Assembly (NCBI GenBank): GCA_029834535.1
Contig: JAQMWT010000528.1
Location: 46,697-110,696, forward strand
Direction of reading: 5' to 3'
DNA: 64,000 nt
Source: Chrysophaeum taylorii
Lineage: Eukaryota; Sar; Pelagophyceae; Pelagomonadales; Pelagomonadaceae
Shown here: piece by piece, positions 42,903 to 53,795 of the stretch
Numbering within the stretch: position 1 is the first letter of the stretch
How the letters are laid out: each line of letters opens with the position of its first letter
Made by a program: the position numbers and the translations under genes
Notes under the pieces: generated by a model
What the model was told of the DNA's origin: nothing
Databases searched by the model: none
Seen by the model: the letters and a program-made list of their open reading frames with translations, nothing else

Positions 42903-44057
42903 CCAGATCCTAAATCGCGAGCCAAAAATGATGCCCGACGTGCCAGCGGCGAGAAGATTAAGAAAAGGCCTCTCAGTTAAAAAAAGTTGGATGTTCCTTG
43001 CACCGCGCGAAGAACTGGTCTCGTCGACTGTGTCGTCGTTGACAGACAGTGACGCTGCGACGAACGACTGCCGTGCGGTCCTCGAGGTGCTGTCGAATCA
43101 ATCAATATACGAGCCGGCGTTGCGCGGTTAGAAGGAGGAGCGCAAGCTGCGGTGACTACAACTTTGCTTGATGTGAGTCGCAACTCGCCGTCCACGCTTT
43201 TTTTTCAAAGGACCCCGTGGCAATTTCGAATGCCATCGCGACTGCCTCGCGCGCACCTTGGGTGACGGCGGCCGCGATATCATCGCCGCCGTTCGTCCTC
43301 GAGCTCGCCATCGAATCCCGCCAGTCGTCGCCGCTCCTCAACAAAAAGATGTGCGAGCTCTCCGACGAGCAGAAGGAAACACTTCCGGTCGACATCGACC
43401 AGACGCTCAAGCAGTACGTGTCGTCGCGCGGGCCAAACGACATCGTCATGCTCCCTCGCGGTCCGTCAGCCCTCCGTGGATTTCGTCCGAGGCCTCTTCC
43501 GCACCTTTTTCGAGGAGAACAGGGCACCGACTGGCCGCACACAAAGGACCGCAACGGCCGCTTCCACGGCGCCGAGTACTACCTCGTTGCCAACATCCGG
43601 GGGCGAGACCCGATCGCGAGTCGCGACGATTCAAAATAAGTCTTCTCGACCACGGCGCCAAATGTTCTCGAGACCTCGAAGCAGTCGGCGATCAAGGCGA
43701 AGATGGACGTGGCGCGGATCCCCAAGCAAGCGCTACCAGACCATCGACGAGTGGCTCGAGCAAGACTTCGGCATCGGCAGCGCGCTCGGCCACACAAACC
43801 ATCCACGCGAGTCTGACGCCTGCCGCTTCCGCGAGCGCTCGAACGGCGAGATGAACTCGGTCTGTTCAGCAACTCGAGCGCTACAGTGGCATGGACGACG
43901 TGGCCACCGACCGGCGCCACCAAGCTCAGATCGGCGAGGCGGAGACCCACAATGCCGACCGACCGACCGACCGACCGACCGACCGACCTCGAGGATCAAG
44001 TCGATGCGCACCGAACGCCCCACCGGTGTCGCGACCGTTGTCGGTATCGACCTCTGA
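42903..44057 (+). pseudogene. unrecognised protein in several frames
   Basis: Coding-like pieces alternate among three plus frames: ELAIESRQSSPLLNKKMCEL, DIDQTLKQYVSSRGPNDIVM, SVDFVRGLFRTFFEEN, TDWPHTKDRNGRFHGAEYYL, SKQSAIKAKMDVARIPKQ and YQTIDEWLEQDFGIGSALGH. They look like one protein of about 300 residues with five or so indels. No known domain was recognised. Its place after the MULE remnant suggests cargo or a second transposon gene, but that is inference only. Confidence 0.5.
43956..43988 (+). repeat. (ACCG)n microsatellite
   Basis: About eight GACC units at the end of the preceding reading. Confidence 0.5.
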
Positions 44058-44305
44058 GCTGCTGACTCTAAAAAGCTCTGAGCTTTAAACGCTTTCGTTT
44101 TTTAATGGCGAGACTTTGGAACTTGGGATAATAGTTTAGTACGGGGGGAGATACAGCAGCAGCAGCAGCAGCTGTGGGGATTGGAGAGTGCGGGCGAATC
44201 TGGCGGCAACTGCAAGAGCTCCTTTTTAAACGACGGACGATACAGCGGGGCGATCGAGCTGTAGGGTTCCTGAAGAGACTGGTGACGGCAGCAGCCTTGT
44301 CGTCG

Positions 44306-45178
44306 TCATCGTCGAAAGACGCGACCACGTGGCGCGAAGCTAGAGATGTTGATGCTGTCGAAGCGGGATTTTTTTGCTCGGGCAGCGTCGCCAGACTCGG
44401 CGAGTTGGAGCGCAGCCGTGGCCACCTTAGCAGCCAGCTCCCGGACTTTTTTTGAGGGCTGCTTTGGTTTCTCCTCCGCTTCGAGGCAGGCCATCTCCTC
44501 CTCGTCGCGAACCGCGAGCGGCGTCTCGGAGATTGGCGCGGAGAGAGCGCCGCTTTGGTGTGCGGAGTGTACTCGTCGGGGACCTACTAGAGCTCGTCGC
44601 AGTCCTTGATCTGCGTGGTGCCTTCTGGTCCTAGTAGGCTTCGGACCCGAGCGTCGGCAAACCCTTGACGGAGCCTCGTGGTATTGCTCGATCCATGAAT
44701 TGGTGCGACCGCTTGAAGAGACGGACACGGCGCCAGAACAAGGGCTCCTCGGCCGGCCGGCCGGTGTCCCGTAGAGTCTCAACGCCGTAGTCGCATGCAT
44801 TCCAGGGCCTTCCTTTTGTTTTAGGGCAACGTCGATCGACCAAGATGGCGACCTCCAATTTTTATCAGTGGTCTCGCGTCGATGATATGACCAGCGCGAG
44901 AGAGAGATCTCAAGTTGCCATCGTCTACGACTAGATCGGTATACTGTTTGTCGGCCACTGCCTCAAAGAGTGTGGTGGTCGCATCTTTGGAGAGGTACGA
45001 TGCGGAGAGAGACGCGCCGCACGTCACGTATTTTGCGAAAAAAAACCATTTCGTTCAGCATCCCATGATTATTGAAGCAGTCGAAGGAGTTTAAAATTGT
45101 TGGCCGTGTCACGTTTTGGACCCAAAAAAACTTGGTGTGCTCAACAACTACCATGAAGTCAATCCTCATCCAGCACAC
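44306..45178 (-). pseudogene. unrecognised minus-strand protein, frames broken
   Basis: Read from 45178 downward: MRIDFMVVVEHTKFFWVQNV, RPTILNSFDCFNNHGMLNEM, then after a frame change CGASLSASYLSKDATTTLFE, DKQYTDLVVDDGNLRSLSRA and RPLIKIGGRHLGRSTLP. After another change come MEVAILVDRRCPKTKGRPWN and WRRVRLFKRSHQFMDRAIPR, and finally a Lys/Ala-rich tail (KKVRELAAKVATAALQLAES). Several breaks sit on A/T homopolymers (45040, 45125, 44370, 44447). The amino-acid usage is protein-like and continuous over about 280 residues. I do not recognise the family. Given the neighbourhood, a transposon protein is the likeliest class. Confidence 0.5.
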
Positions 45179-45399
45179 CCTTCACCGAAGGAATACTGGG
45201 ATTTTTTATCCAAGAACTGATGCACCACTCGCAGGATGGGATGCGGCAACATCTGGCGCCCACGCTTGGTTCCGGCTGAATCCTACCCGCAACGGACCTG
45301 GCAACGAACTTTTTCGTTCCGGGCCCACCTGGACGACGACGACCTCGAGGAGGAGGGCTCGTAAACTCAGCGCCATCGTAAAGTCCGGATTCTAAACGA

Positions 45400-47193
45400 C
45401 CGATATATAAACCGCATTTGCAATGATGATGCGAAACTTATTGTATTGAGTCGCCAAAGACCCGGGACCTTCGAGTTTCCATCACGCTAGACACCTCGCT
45501 TCGGTTGTTTTGTCGCAAGCGACAGACCCTCGAGTTTTTTCTTTTCTTCGCATTAAGAAAGGCCGCCGAAATTGTTTTTCGCTTTGGATTTCAATGTTCG
45601 GTCCGTGATAGCTCGGAGACGGAATGATGCTTTGCTGGAGACAAAGGACAAGGATATCCTTCGCCTAGACCCTGCAGCACGCTGTCACGATGATGGTTAA
45701 TTGAAACTCGTCGAGCCAACGATTTTAGTTAAGCTTAGGCTAGACCAGCGACTCATTCATCTAAGTGGATGTACGTTGATGTCTCCAACGATATATATAA
45801 CGGAGAGGACGGTCTGTCTGTCTGTCTGTCTACAAGATTTATTGCTGTTTTGGCCAATTAATATTAGAGGACTACAATTTTTTCCGGTGCGTTTCGAGAT
45901 ACTCGTGGCGCACATCTCCCCCTAGATTATTATCCTCCTAGTCAAGGAGTGAAAGAATTACGCGACTGAGGAGTATTATCGGAGTTATGAAGGAAAAAAT
46001 ACCGAACCCGTTGAACTGTGTGGGCTGTCCTCCTCTTTCTGGAGCATTTTCTTCGAGCATCTATGCCTGATCATCGCGTTTTGTTGTGGAAGGCTCCTCG
46101 TTCGTCTGTTCAGTTCGTATCCCAAAGGCTGACCCCTGAAGAGAACTCGACTATTTGTTCTTGGACGGCTCAAAGCCACTCTCTTCGGACGCGACACGAA
46201 CGTACTCTGCCGGATTGCTGTGATCGTTGCAAGCGTATCATTCAGTTGTTCACAGCGCCCTTATGTGTACGAGAGTATTGTTTGGTCGATTTTGGAGCCT
46301 CGACGCCGCCTATGCTACTTCGCTGCTCACCAAGTTCGAGCACATTCTCGCGCATCTGGCGCCGCCGACGACGTCAACGCCACCACTGAATCATAGGACC
46401 GCCAACGCCCGCGAGTTTCGACACTACTCTATAGCGTGGGAATCTTTTTCGCGGCGGCCACGCGCTTATTACCCTGCCTCCTAGGGCTTGCCCTACGTCC
46501 TTCAACCTCGCATCTGCCTTTGGCGACGTCAGGCCCTTTTTCCTAACATACGTCAGTCACTCTTTGTTGTCGTCACTTTTGTATCAAGAGTATCTTTATT
46601 ATGAAGACTCTCGAAAATTATTTTGTCGCATCAAGAAACTTGACTTTGACGTCACGATGATGACAGTGGTCAGATCTGGTCAAAAACAAAACTTTCGGTA
46701 TGACTCTGCCTTCATATGATGGTCAAGTCCAAGTCAACTTCACGAAAACGAGAAAAGCAGCCGCATATAAGCAGCCGGCAGGGGCCGGCTGAGGCTGGAA
46801 ACGTCCCAAACGCGCAGTTAGCGTCTTCCTCGCCTCAAAAACGTCCGTCCCCCGCGCGTTGTTAACGTCGTCTCCCTCGCCTCCCCTCGTCTCTCGTACC
46901 TCCCTCCCCCCGCTGAAGCACAAGAAAAAACACACTTTAAAAAAATGGCATTATTGGGTAATAAATGCGGGATATGGTGGGCTGGGGTGGAAAAGGCTTT
47001 AAGAGGCCAGGTCGATAGCGTCGTCGTCGTCGTTATTCTCGTCCGAAATCTCATGATGCTTGGAGATGAGCTTGGTGTTGGCGTACTTCTCTCGTGCCCA
47101 TTCGATAAACCTCCGATTAATTAATTAATTAATTAATTAATTAATTAATTAATGCGGAGGAGGACTGTCAGCATCTCAGATATATCTCAGAGC
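45400..47193. other. no clear gene; (TTAA)n tract
   Basis: Mixed-composition sequence. A weakly coding-like stretch lies at 46018-46484 in two frames (HSVVHSALMCTRVLFGRFW), with no domain recognised. A (TTAA)n microsatellite spans about 47117-47153. Confidence 0.5.
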
Positions 47194-49738
47194 CTAGGCA
47201 AGTGCTCTTGTCGTCGATGACAGTGTTTCCAGCGGAAAAAAATGACGCGCTCGCAAAAACTTTCGCCCGGTATATGCTACCCCGACAGCACCGCGCGAGG
47301 CACGGTTGGGAATTAAGCCCAGGTCGGGGTTCTGCTCCGCACGTTGGTAGAGCTTGCCGACGTGTAATGGAAGGAGGTCATCAACAACGTCAAGAGGCTG
47401 GGTACAGTCTTTGAGCTCCGCCGGAAGTTTAACTCCTGGTTCCATTTGATCTGGCTCGCGAACCTGATCCATCGGCGGGGGTAACGCCTCGCCAAACTCC
47501 TCGCCAAAGTCCACAGCCGGCTCTTCCTTCCTCCGCTGGTGTCGGCGTCGGCTGCGGATCCGCCACCTGCAACGTATCGCCCCACAACCCCAAATTTAAC
47601 ATGCCGCCATTATCCACGGCCCCATCCGCGCAAGTGTCCACGTCGCCGCCATCGGCAGCAACAAGAGTCTCGTCCGCAGCACCAGCATCCTTTTGCGTAG
47701 ACGTCGCCGCAGCTGCAGCCTTCTGCTCGAGCCGCTGGGCAGCATGGATATTGTTGCCGTACTCGACATACAGCTTCTTCTTCTTCTTCAGGAGGGGAAT
47801 GGCTTTGGGCTTATCCTCCTCAGAGATATGATGCTGATGGTGCGGAAGTCGAGCAGAGCAGCAATGAGCTCGCGATCGGATCTCTGATTGTACTCCAAGA
47901 AAGGAATGATCGACTCGCCCTTGTTCCCGCAGTAGCGTCGCTGAGCTTCGAGGATGGCGCGCCTGTGGCACTCCTTGCCGGTTTCGGTGAAAAAAAATCA
48001 TCGATGGCCTTGATGCGACGAGGGAGCGTGCGGCCCGTGGTGTCGCCCTCGTAATCAATGAGCGAGAAACTATCCGCTTCTAGCTTGGTGATCATCTGGC
48101 GCTCGAGCTCGCACGAGACCGCGCCCATGAAGAGGCCCTCATAGTTGGACGAGCTTTTCGGCGGCGTCGGTGATATTCGTGATGGCCTCGAACTCCGCCA
48201 TCGTCTCGAAGTCCTCTTCGGTGGCCGCCCAATCGATTTTTTTTTTTTCTTGTGTTGGACCGCGTAGATGTGGAGGGCTTTCGTCAATTGGAGCACAGAG
48301 CGCAGGAGAGCGTGGCGCGCAGAGACGCGGGTGCCGTTCAGGTCGAGCTTGGGCTTGACGCGAGGGCAGTGGGTGAGCTTGCACAGTTTGAAGAGAGCGT
48401 CTGTGCGATCGGTCCCGTAGGAGAAGTGCTTCGCGATGTCGTGAGCCAACTGTGTGATAGCCTGGCCCTCGGGGAAAAAAACCGTTGATGATCTTCTTGT
48501 TTTTTGACCGCGTCAGATCTCCGATCCTCAGGATCGCGAGATCTTACTCACCTTGTGCATGTCGCAGACGTCGCCGATCAAGTTTACTTCTTCGGCGACA
48601 CCCAACGCAGCCTGGTCGGAGACGACGTTCGCGACGGCGGTTCTGTATGACACGCCCGTGATGTTGATGTGAATCTCCTCGAGAGCGCGCTCCGTTGTCT
48701 GCTTCGCCCGGTCGGTCACCGTTCGGAACCCCACCCAGATGACGAGGTTGCGAGCCCACTCCTTCGGAATAAACTGGATACCGACAGCGACACGCTTCTT
48801 GTGGTGGTGGTCCTTGAGTGTGCCGCCGTCATGTATCGACTGCGCGAAGGGGTTTCCCTCGGCGGCGGCGGCTCCGACTTGGACCTCAAAAAAGATATGT
48901 TTCATGGGTGGGTCATATGTATCATCACCCGCACGAAGTTCGCGAACTCCGCTTTAACCCAGAACCCTTTGCCCATTGCGATGGAGGTGTGGACACGAAC
49001 CGCCCCTGCTGCTGCTGCTGCCTAGTTGAAAGTGGGCCTGATTCATTTCCCGAAAGTATCGGTCGTTCGCCGTAACCATCGACACATTTTTTTGCGCGCC
49101 AAAGACAACATACCGAGCTGCGAAACCGAGCGCGACAGCTTTCCTGTCGGAGGAACCTACCTACCTGTCGTCACAACGAAATGTAGCTGTCCAGAGTAGT
49201 ACCCCCGGTCTTCCTTCCTCCTCCTCGCCGCGGATTTTTTTGTCTGCGGCAGGCTTCCAACGCTTCTGACACTCCTACCTCCCTCGCTTTCCGTTTTTTT
49301 CTCCGCCTGGTTCCGACCAATCTCGGAGTCCGGGTGCGCCTTCTCGAAGTGCGCCAGCGCCGCCGTAATATTCCAAATCCCCTTCTTCTTCTTCTTGTGT
49401 TTTTGGCATCGCGGTCAGGTCGTAACGCGTCCTGCCGCTCGTCGGATCGCGAAAGATGCAGCAGTGCGTCCTTTTTTATAACTGCAGTCCGAGTCTTTCT
49501 TCGCACGCTCTGGGTGATCGATCCCCTGTCAGGCGCTTGACGTGCCTCCACACCTCAGAAGGTGCCGCTCTCCTCCCGGCTTTCCTTCCCGGGCGGGCGT
49601 GTTATCCCGATACTGCTCGGGTGGAATGTACGGCCTCGCGTTATATTCCTCCTCCTCCGCCCCGCTGACATCCTCGTCCAACACGAGCTGGTGTACATGC
49701 ACTGGAGCCGATTCCGTCTTCGCCGACGACGACGTCAC
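47194..49738 (-). pseudogene. RNase H-like (hAT-like) transposase, copy 3, most complete
   Basis: Minus strand, in order: an N-terminal region with EEEEYNARPYIPPEQYRDN and, near 49360, GIWNITAALAHFEKAHPD (a possible BED-type zinc-finger end). Then at 48905-48528 come NPFAQSIHDGGTLKDHHHKK, VAVGIQFIPKEWARNLVIWV and ALGVAEEVNLIGDVCDMHKV, the putative RNase H-like core. Then at 48449-47820 come AHDIAKHFSYGTDRTDALFK, KLDLNGTRVSARHALLRS and MAEFEAITNITDAAEKLVQL in a shifted frame, then an acidic C-terminal region. Breaks coincide with T/A runs at 48238-48248, 48475 and 47990. It shares order and motifs with copies 1 and 2. The name hAT-like is my inference. Confidence 0.5.
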
Positions 49739-49861
49739 GTAAAATCAATCCTGTGACCATTTCGCTAAATGTGGTCACAGTCAAGTCACGAAAACGTCAA
49801 GGTCAACATTTTAACGCCGGTCGTCGTTTGACGTCAAAAATGTGCCGCCCTGTAAATAAAT

Positions 49862-50010
49862 AACCTCCCAGTCTCAAGTTTGTGAGGCTTGGCGAGGGAG
49901 TTGTGTGTGGCGGCCGACCCCTAGCCAACCGCCGCCCTCGAGTTCCGAGGTTTTCCGGCGTGTTGGCAAAACACCCCTGAGCAGGTCATGTGCCGTTTTT
50001 CTACTGCCAC
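49862..50010 (-). repeat. dispersed repeat shared with 36390-36560
   Basis: Same motifs as the other copy (GCGGCCGACCCC then CCGGCGTGTTGGCA). It lies just outside the transposase copy 3 region, as the other copy lies just outside transposase copy 2. Both may be remnants of that transposon's end. Confidence 0.5.
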
Positions 50011-51690
50011 AATTGGTGGATAATACGAGATCGGCAACCATACCGGTTGTGTCGTGAATAAGTGTCCCGACATTTTGCGGTCCGTTGAAGTACTCAGCGA
50101 CTTGTGAACCACGCGCGGGCGAGGAGACGACGCTAAACGACGACGACGACGACGGTTGCAGCGCATGATGCGAGACCTCCCAAACAGGCCTCCTCCTCCA
50201 TAATTTGGTCCGGGCGAGGCGGCCAAATTTATGTCGCGAGAAGACGAGATAACCACACACGTCATCAGCATCGACGTCACGAATAACAAGGATGTCAATA
50301 AGCGCCGCCGGCGGCAAACGAGAGCGCACGAAGTCATAATAAGCAGCGTCGGTGCCACCATATGCGAAGGGCAGACGAAGGTCGTGGTCGGTAGATCAAG
50401 CGCAAGAGCAGTGTGGGAAGCAGAGAGACGTGACAAGACAACCAGTCCTGTAAAGTCAAGCTGGCAAGTCCAAGCGGATCGAGCAGCAGCATAGTAGCAG
50501 CCACGTACCTCTGTCTCGCGCCGTCGTCGTCGTCAAAGTGGGATGAGGGCAGGTAGTCAGAAGATGGTGAAGGGAATCGGAAGAATCAGAGGGCGGCGCC
50601 AACAGCGACGCGTGCGATCAATCAGGGACAACAAATCCCCAGGCAGCAGCAGCAGCAGCAGCAGCAGAGCGCTTTCGGGTGGCTAATTGCGGCGCGTATA
50701 ACAATTTTAGCGGCATGGCACGCGTCATGAATGAGACTTGCACGGGCCGACAAAAGATGTCCGGAAGAGCGGAAATTTGAGAGGACGGACGTCGGCAGGC
50801 TCGTAAGCGCGAAGGCAAGAAGGGTCATCCGCCGCTCCCTTTCCACACCGGCCACGCGCCGCGAGGCCGTCAGAAGAAAGATGTTGGAGAGACTCGATAA
50901 AGGTGAACTGGGAAAAAGATTTGCGACGTTCCGGGTGGTGGCCTTGCACCCACTCGAGGTGGTCGTCAAATGAACCAAAATGTGTCGTAGAGAGTGAAGT
51001 GCGCAACCTCATCCCAAATTGATATCGCTGGATGTGACTGGGACGCGGTGCGAGAGGCCAGAATGTGCGAGCGCAGCACCTTTATTGCCAAGAACAGCTT
51101 GAATTCACCAAATTTTATTCCACAAACAACCATCAAACTTGAGATTGAGAGATATTGATTGACCACACTTATTATTGAAAACCCAATCTTCTTTTGTGGC
51201 TTTCTGCTCATCTTCTGGAACCACCGAATGGCGTCCTTCCTATGTCATCGAGGGCCTTTTTCTTACGGAGGAGAATTGGAGTGTTAGAGACTGCTGACCT
51301 GGAGTGTCCGGGCATGGCAAAAAAAATCGAAAGAGCGATCCGTGGCTTATAGGAAGAGGGGCTGATTTTGAGCTCTAGAACTCCTCGTTTAGCTCGCTAC
51401 GAACAGTAGTGACCTGCCGACGTGGGAAGCGTCGCACGAAGCCACAGATTGGAAGCGACAAGCGTGCTGAGGAGGTACGTAGGTAGCGAAGAAGAAGAAG
51501 ATGGCGGGCATAGACGACGACGGCAGCATGGTGTAGAGTACTTAAAAAGGCGAGCTAATTAGGACTAGCCAGCCCGGGGCGCGCGCCAAGGGAGGCAGAG
51601 CTTATTATTGAAGCTTAATTCCGTTCTTGCGACGGCGGAATCAACTTCCTTCCTTCCTTCCTTCAACTCGAGAGAAAGAAAGGCTTGGTT
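50011..51690. other. no gene seen
   Basis: Short open stretches on both strands without domains. (GCA)n lies at about 50643-50668. At 51110-51200 there are several CAAACTTGA/TTGACCACAC motifs like the ends of the hAT-like element, so a degraded third copy may lie here. A CTTC simple run precedes the lectin gene's 3' end (51640-51665). Confidence 0.5.
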
Positions 51691-51693
51691 GTT

Positions 51694-52879
51694 CTAATTG
51701 TAGTAGGGGTCCGCGCCCCAGAGGTAGTACTTGAGGAAGGACCATATGGCCCCGAGGGTCGTGGTGGTGGTGATGGTGGAGTCGGCGCGAAGCGCGTTTC
51801 TATCGAATATGCGTCGGACGGTGACGCGGAGCGCGTTCTGGGCACCGCGCCACGACGCGTAACAGCCGTGCGTTCCCCAGGTACAGGCGTGTCCGTGGAA
51901 GATTCGAAGTTCGCCCCTTTGATTGAGCTCGAGACGGTCCGCCTTTCCCCGCGAATTCGAGGCCCACGTGATCGCCTGCACCGCGTCCGGATGACCGGAA
52001 CATACCACGAGATTGCCGTCGCGCTGCAGCAGGACGAATCCCGGCCGCGTCGCGAGCTCCTCGGCGCCGCTCTGCCACACGATTCGACGGCTGCCGGATT
52101 CGCGGACTCTTAAGTGGCCGTCGGGTTCGACCGACGCGTCGTGCGATCCGTCGCGCGCGACGAGATGTTCCCCCGAGAACAAAGGCGTCGACGCGTTCAA
52201 CACGTGGGGCGACACATCCTCGTACGACGACTCTTCGTTCCACTCGTACGGCTTCCCGACCTTAGTCCACTGTCCGTTCTCCAGCTCGTAGTCTTGGGCG
52301 TCGTAGAACTTCTTGTCGTCCAGCGTCGTCACCTACGCGTTACAATCTCCTCGCACCACAGCATGTCCTCTACATCAGGACGCGAGCACAGCCCGTCGTC
52401 ATCAGGACGCGAGCACAGCCTGTCATCATCAGGGCACAAGCACAGCATATCCTCTACATCAGGACGCTGGGATCGACAGTGACTCGAGTGAGTTTCTTGT
52501 GGCCGCGCGGTATGAAGAGCTCGTCTACGGCGAAGAGGCCCGAACCTTTGTCCCAAAAATTCGACCGCGGTGGGCCCGCAGGATCGACCTCGCGCGTCGA
52601 GAGGTCGAAGCTCCGCGCGGGCCGCCACTGCTCCCACTTTCGTCGCTTCGCGCGGTCGCTCAGAATTTCAAAAGCTCGCGACACCTCCGCCATCTTCTTC
52701 GCATCGCCACCTTTGTCGGGATGAAGCTGCCGCGCCAGACCGTGGTACGCTTTCCGCAGCTCCTCGGTCGTCGCCGACGGCGTCACCCCGAGCGTCGCGT
52801 AAAGATCCACGCCCTCGATATCTTCAAAGCTCTCGTCGCCAACCACGACGACGCCCACCACCACCAACAACACCCACAT
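51694..52879 (-). CDS. secreted J-domain protein fused to bulb-type lectin domain
   Basis: Two exons, 52879-52484 and 52332-51694, joined by a 151-nt GT-AG intron in phase 0, give 344 residues. Residues 1-14 are a hydrophobic signal sequence (MWVLLVVVGVVVVG). Residues about 24-85 form a J-domain with an intact HPD (53-55; QLHPDKGGDAKKM), so it should stimulate an Hsp70, probably BiP in the ER. A conserved linker (FAVDELFIPRGHKKLTR across the junction) leads to a bulb-type mannose-lectin-like domain with DGHLRVRES and the sugar-site-like LQRDGNLVVCSG (Q-x-D-x-N-x-V). The intron donor is GTCACT, a poor match to consensus. If it is not used, exon 1 ends eight residues later at a stop (TVDPSVLM), separating the two halves. 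The role is inferred: an ER co-chaperone for glycoproteins. Confidence 0.5.
52333..52483 (-). repeat. intron made almost wholly of tandem repeats
   Basis: The intron of the J-domain/lectin gene consists of four imperfect copies of a 25-40-nt unit containing GCGTCCTGATG and GCTGTGCT. This is unlike the non-repetitive introns elsewhere in the window. Confidence 0.5.
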
Positions 52880-52923
52880 CCTTCAACCAACGGCCCTACC
52901 AACGGAATCACTCAGGGTAAGCA

Positions 52924-53660
52924 TCAACGTCCCGTCCTTTTCGATTTCAGGCGGGTCTCGTCTGTGCCTACCTCCGGTTCAGCCCACGTTTTTTCGTCGC
53001 TATGTATATGGCGTCGGCGAACACGCCCTCGATGGCGGGTGGGTGTATCAGAAAGAAAGAAAGAAAGGTAAACGACAAGAGTCGCGCACGGTCGACCTCG
53101 TTGCGTATGGCGGTATTTTCGAACGGGCTCGCGGCTTTGAGACATATCTACGAAAACGTGCGCGATGGAATTTTTTTTTTTCGTGCGACGACAAAGGTTA
53201 TTGAAGACGCTGGAACGCACGGGATCAGCAGCCCGAGCAACCAGCAAGCGAAGATGATCGATCTGTGTTCAAAAGAGAGGATGTGTGTCAAATATTGGTC
53301 GTTGCACTAAAAGACGGGACGTCGGCGCGGGCCAAGTCGATTAGATAAAATCGGGCGACCTCGAGGCTGTCGTTGGCGCGGGCTTGAAAGCTCGCGCCAT
53401 ACGCCGGCCATTTGAAGCTGGCCATATGATGGGAAAAGGTGAGTCCAAGCTCCTTGGCCGTGCGGTCGGTCGTCAAACCGATCCGCGAGGCGAACGGGTA
53501 CACCACCTTTTGGGCCACCTTTTTTTTTTTTGCAAACCTCGAGGATCGCGACGAGGATCTGCAGGGCCACGAGCACGCTCCTCGGATCGTTCGGGATGAG
53601 TCCGTGCGAGTGAAGGGCTGGGCGAAGACCGCTTCCAGGGGGTGGGAGGGGGGTGGGAGG
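52924..53660 (-). pseudogene. partial duplicate of the Lys-rich homeodomain-like gene
   Basis: The minus strand repeats exons 1 and 2 of the gene at 9.6-10.9 kb, including the intron between them almost unchanged. Shared protein pieces are IPNDPRSVL, QILVAILEVCK, KGGVPVRL, FKWPAYGASFQARANDS, HLRLLVA and IRNEVDRARLL. A T12 run at 53521-53532, where the other copy has TCTCGTTTT, shifts the frame, and a 4-nt insertion alters the exon 2 start. The Lys-rich and homeodomain-like exons are missing. It is a recent truncated copy. The GC-rich block at 53640-53750 upstream of it is not shared. Confidence 0.5.
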
Positions 53661-53795
53661 ACACGACAACCCCCCCAGCATGAAAATTTAGCCTGCGACC
53701 TCCTCCCTGGACCTTGTCGGGGGGTCTCGGACCCCCCGCGCCCCGGGACGACTGGCATTGCTGCGCCAGACAGACAGCTTCTACTCGTCGTCAAG

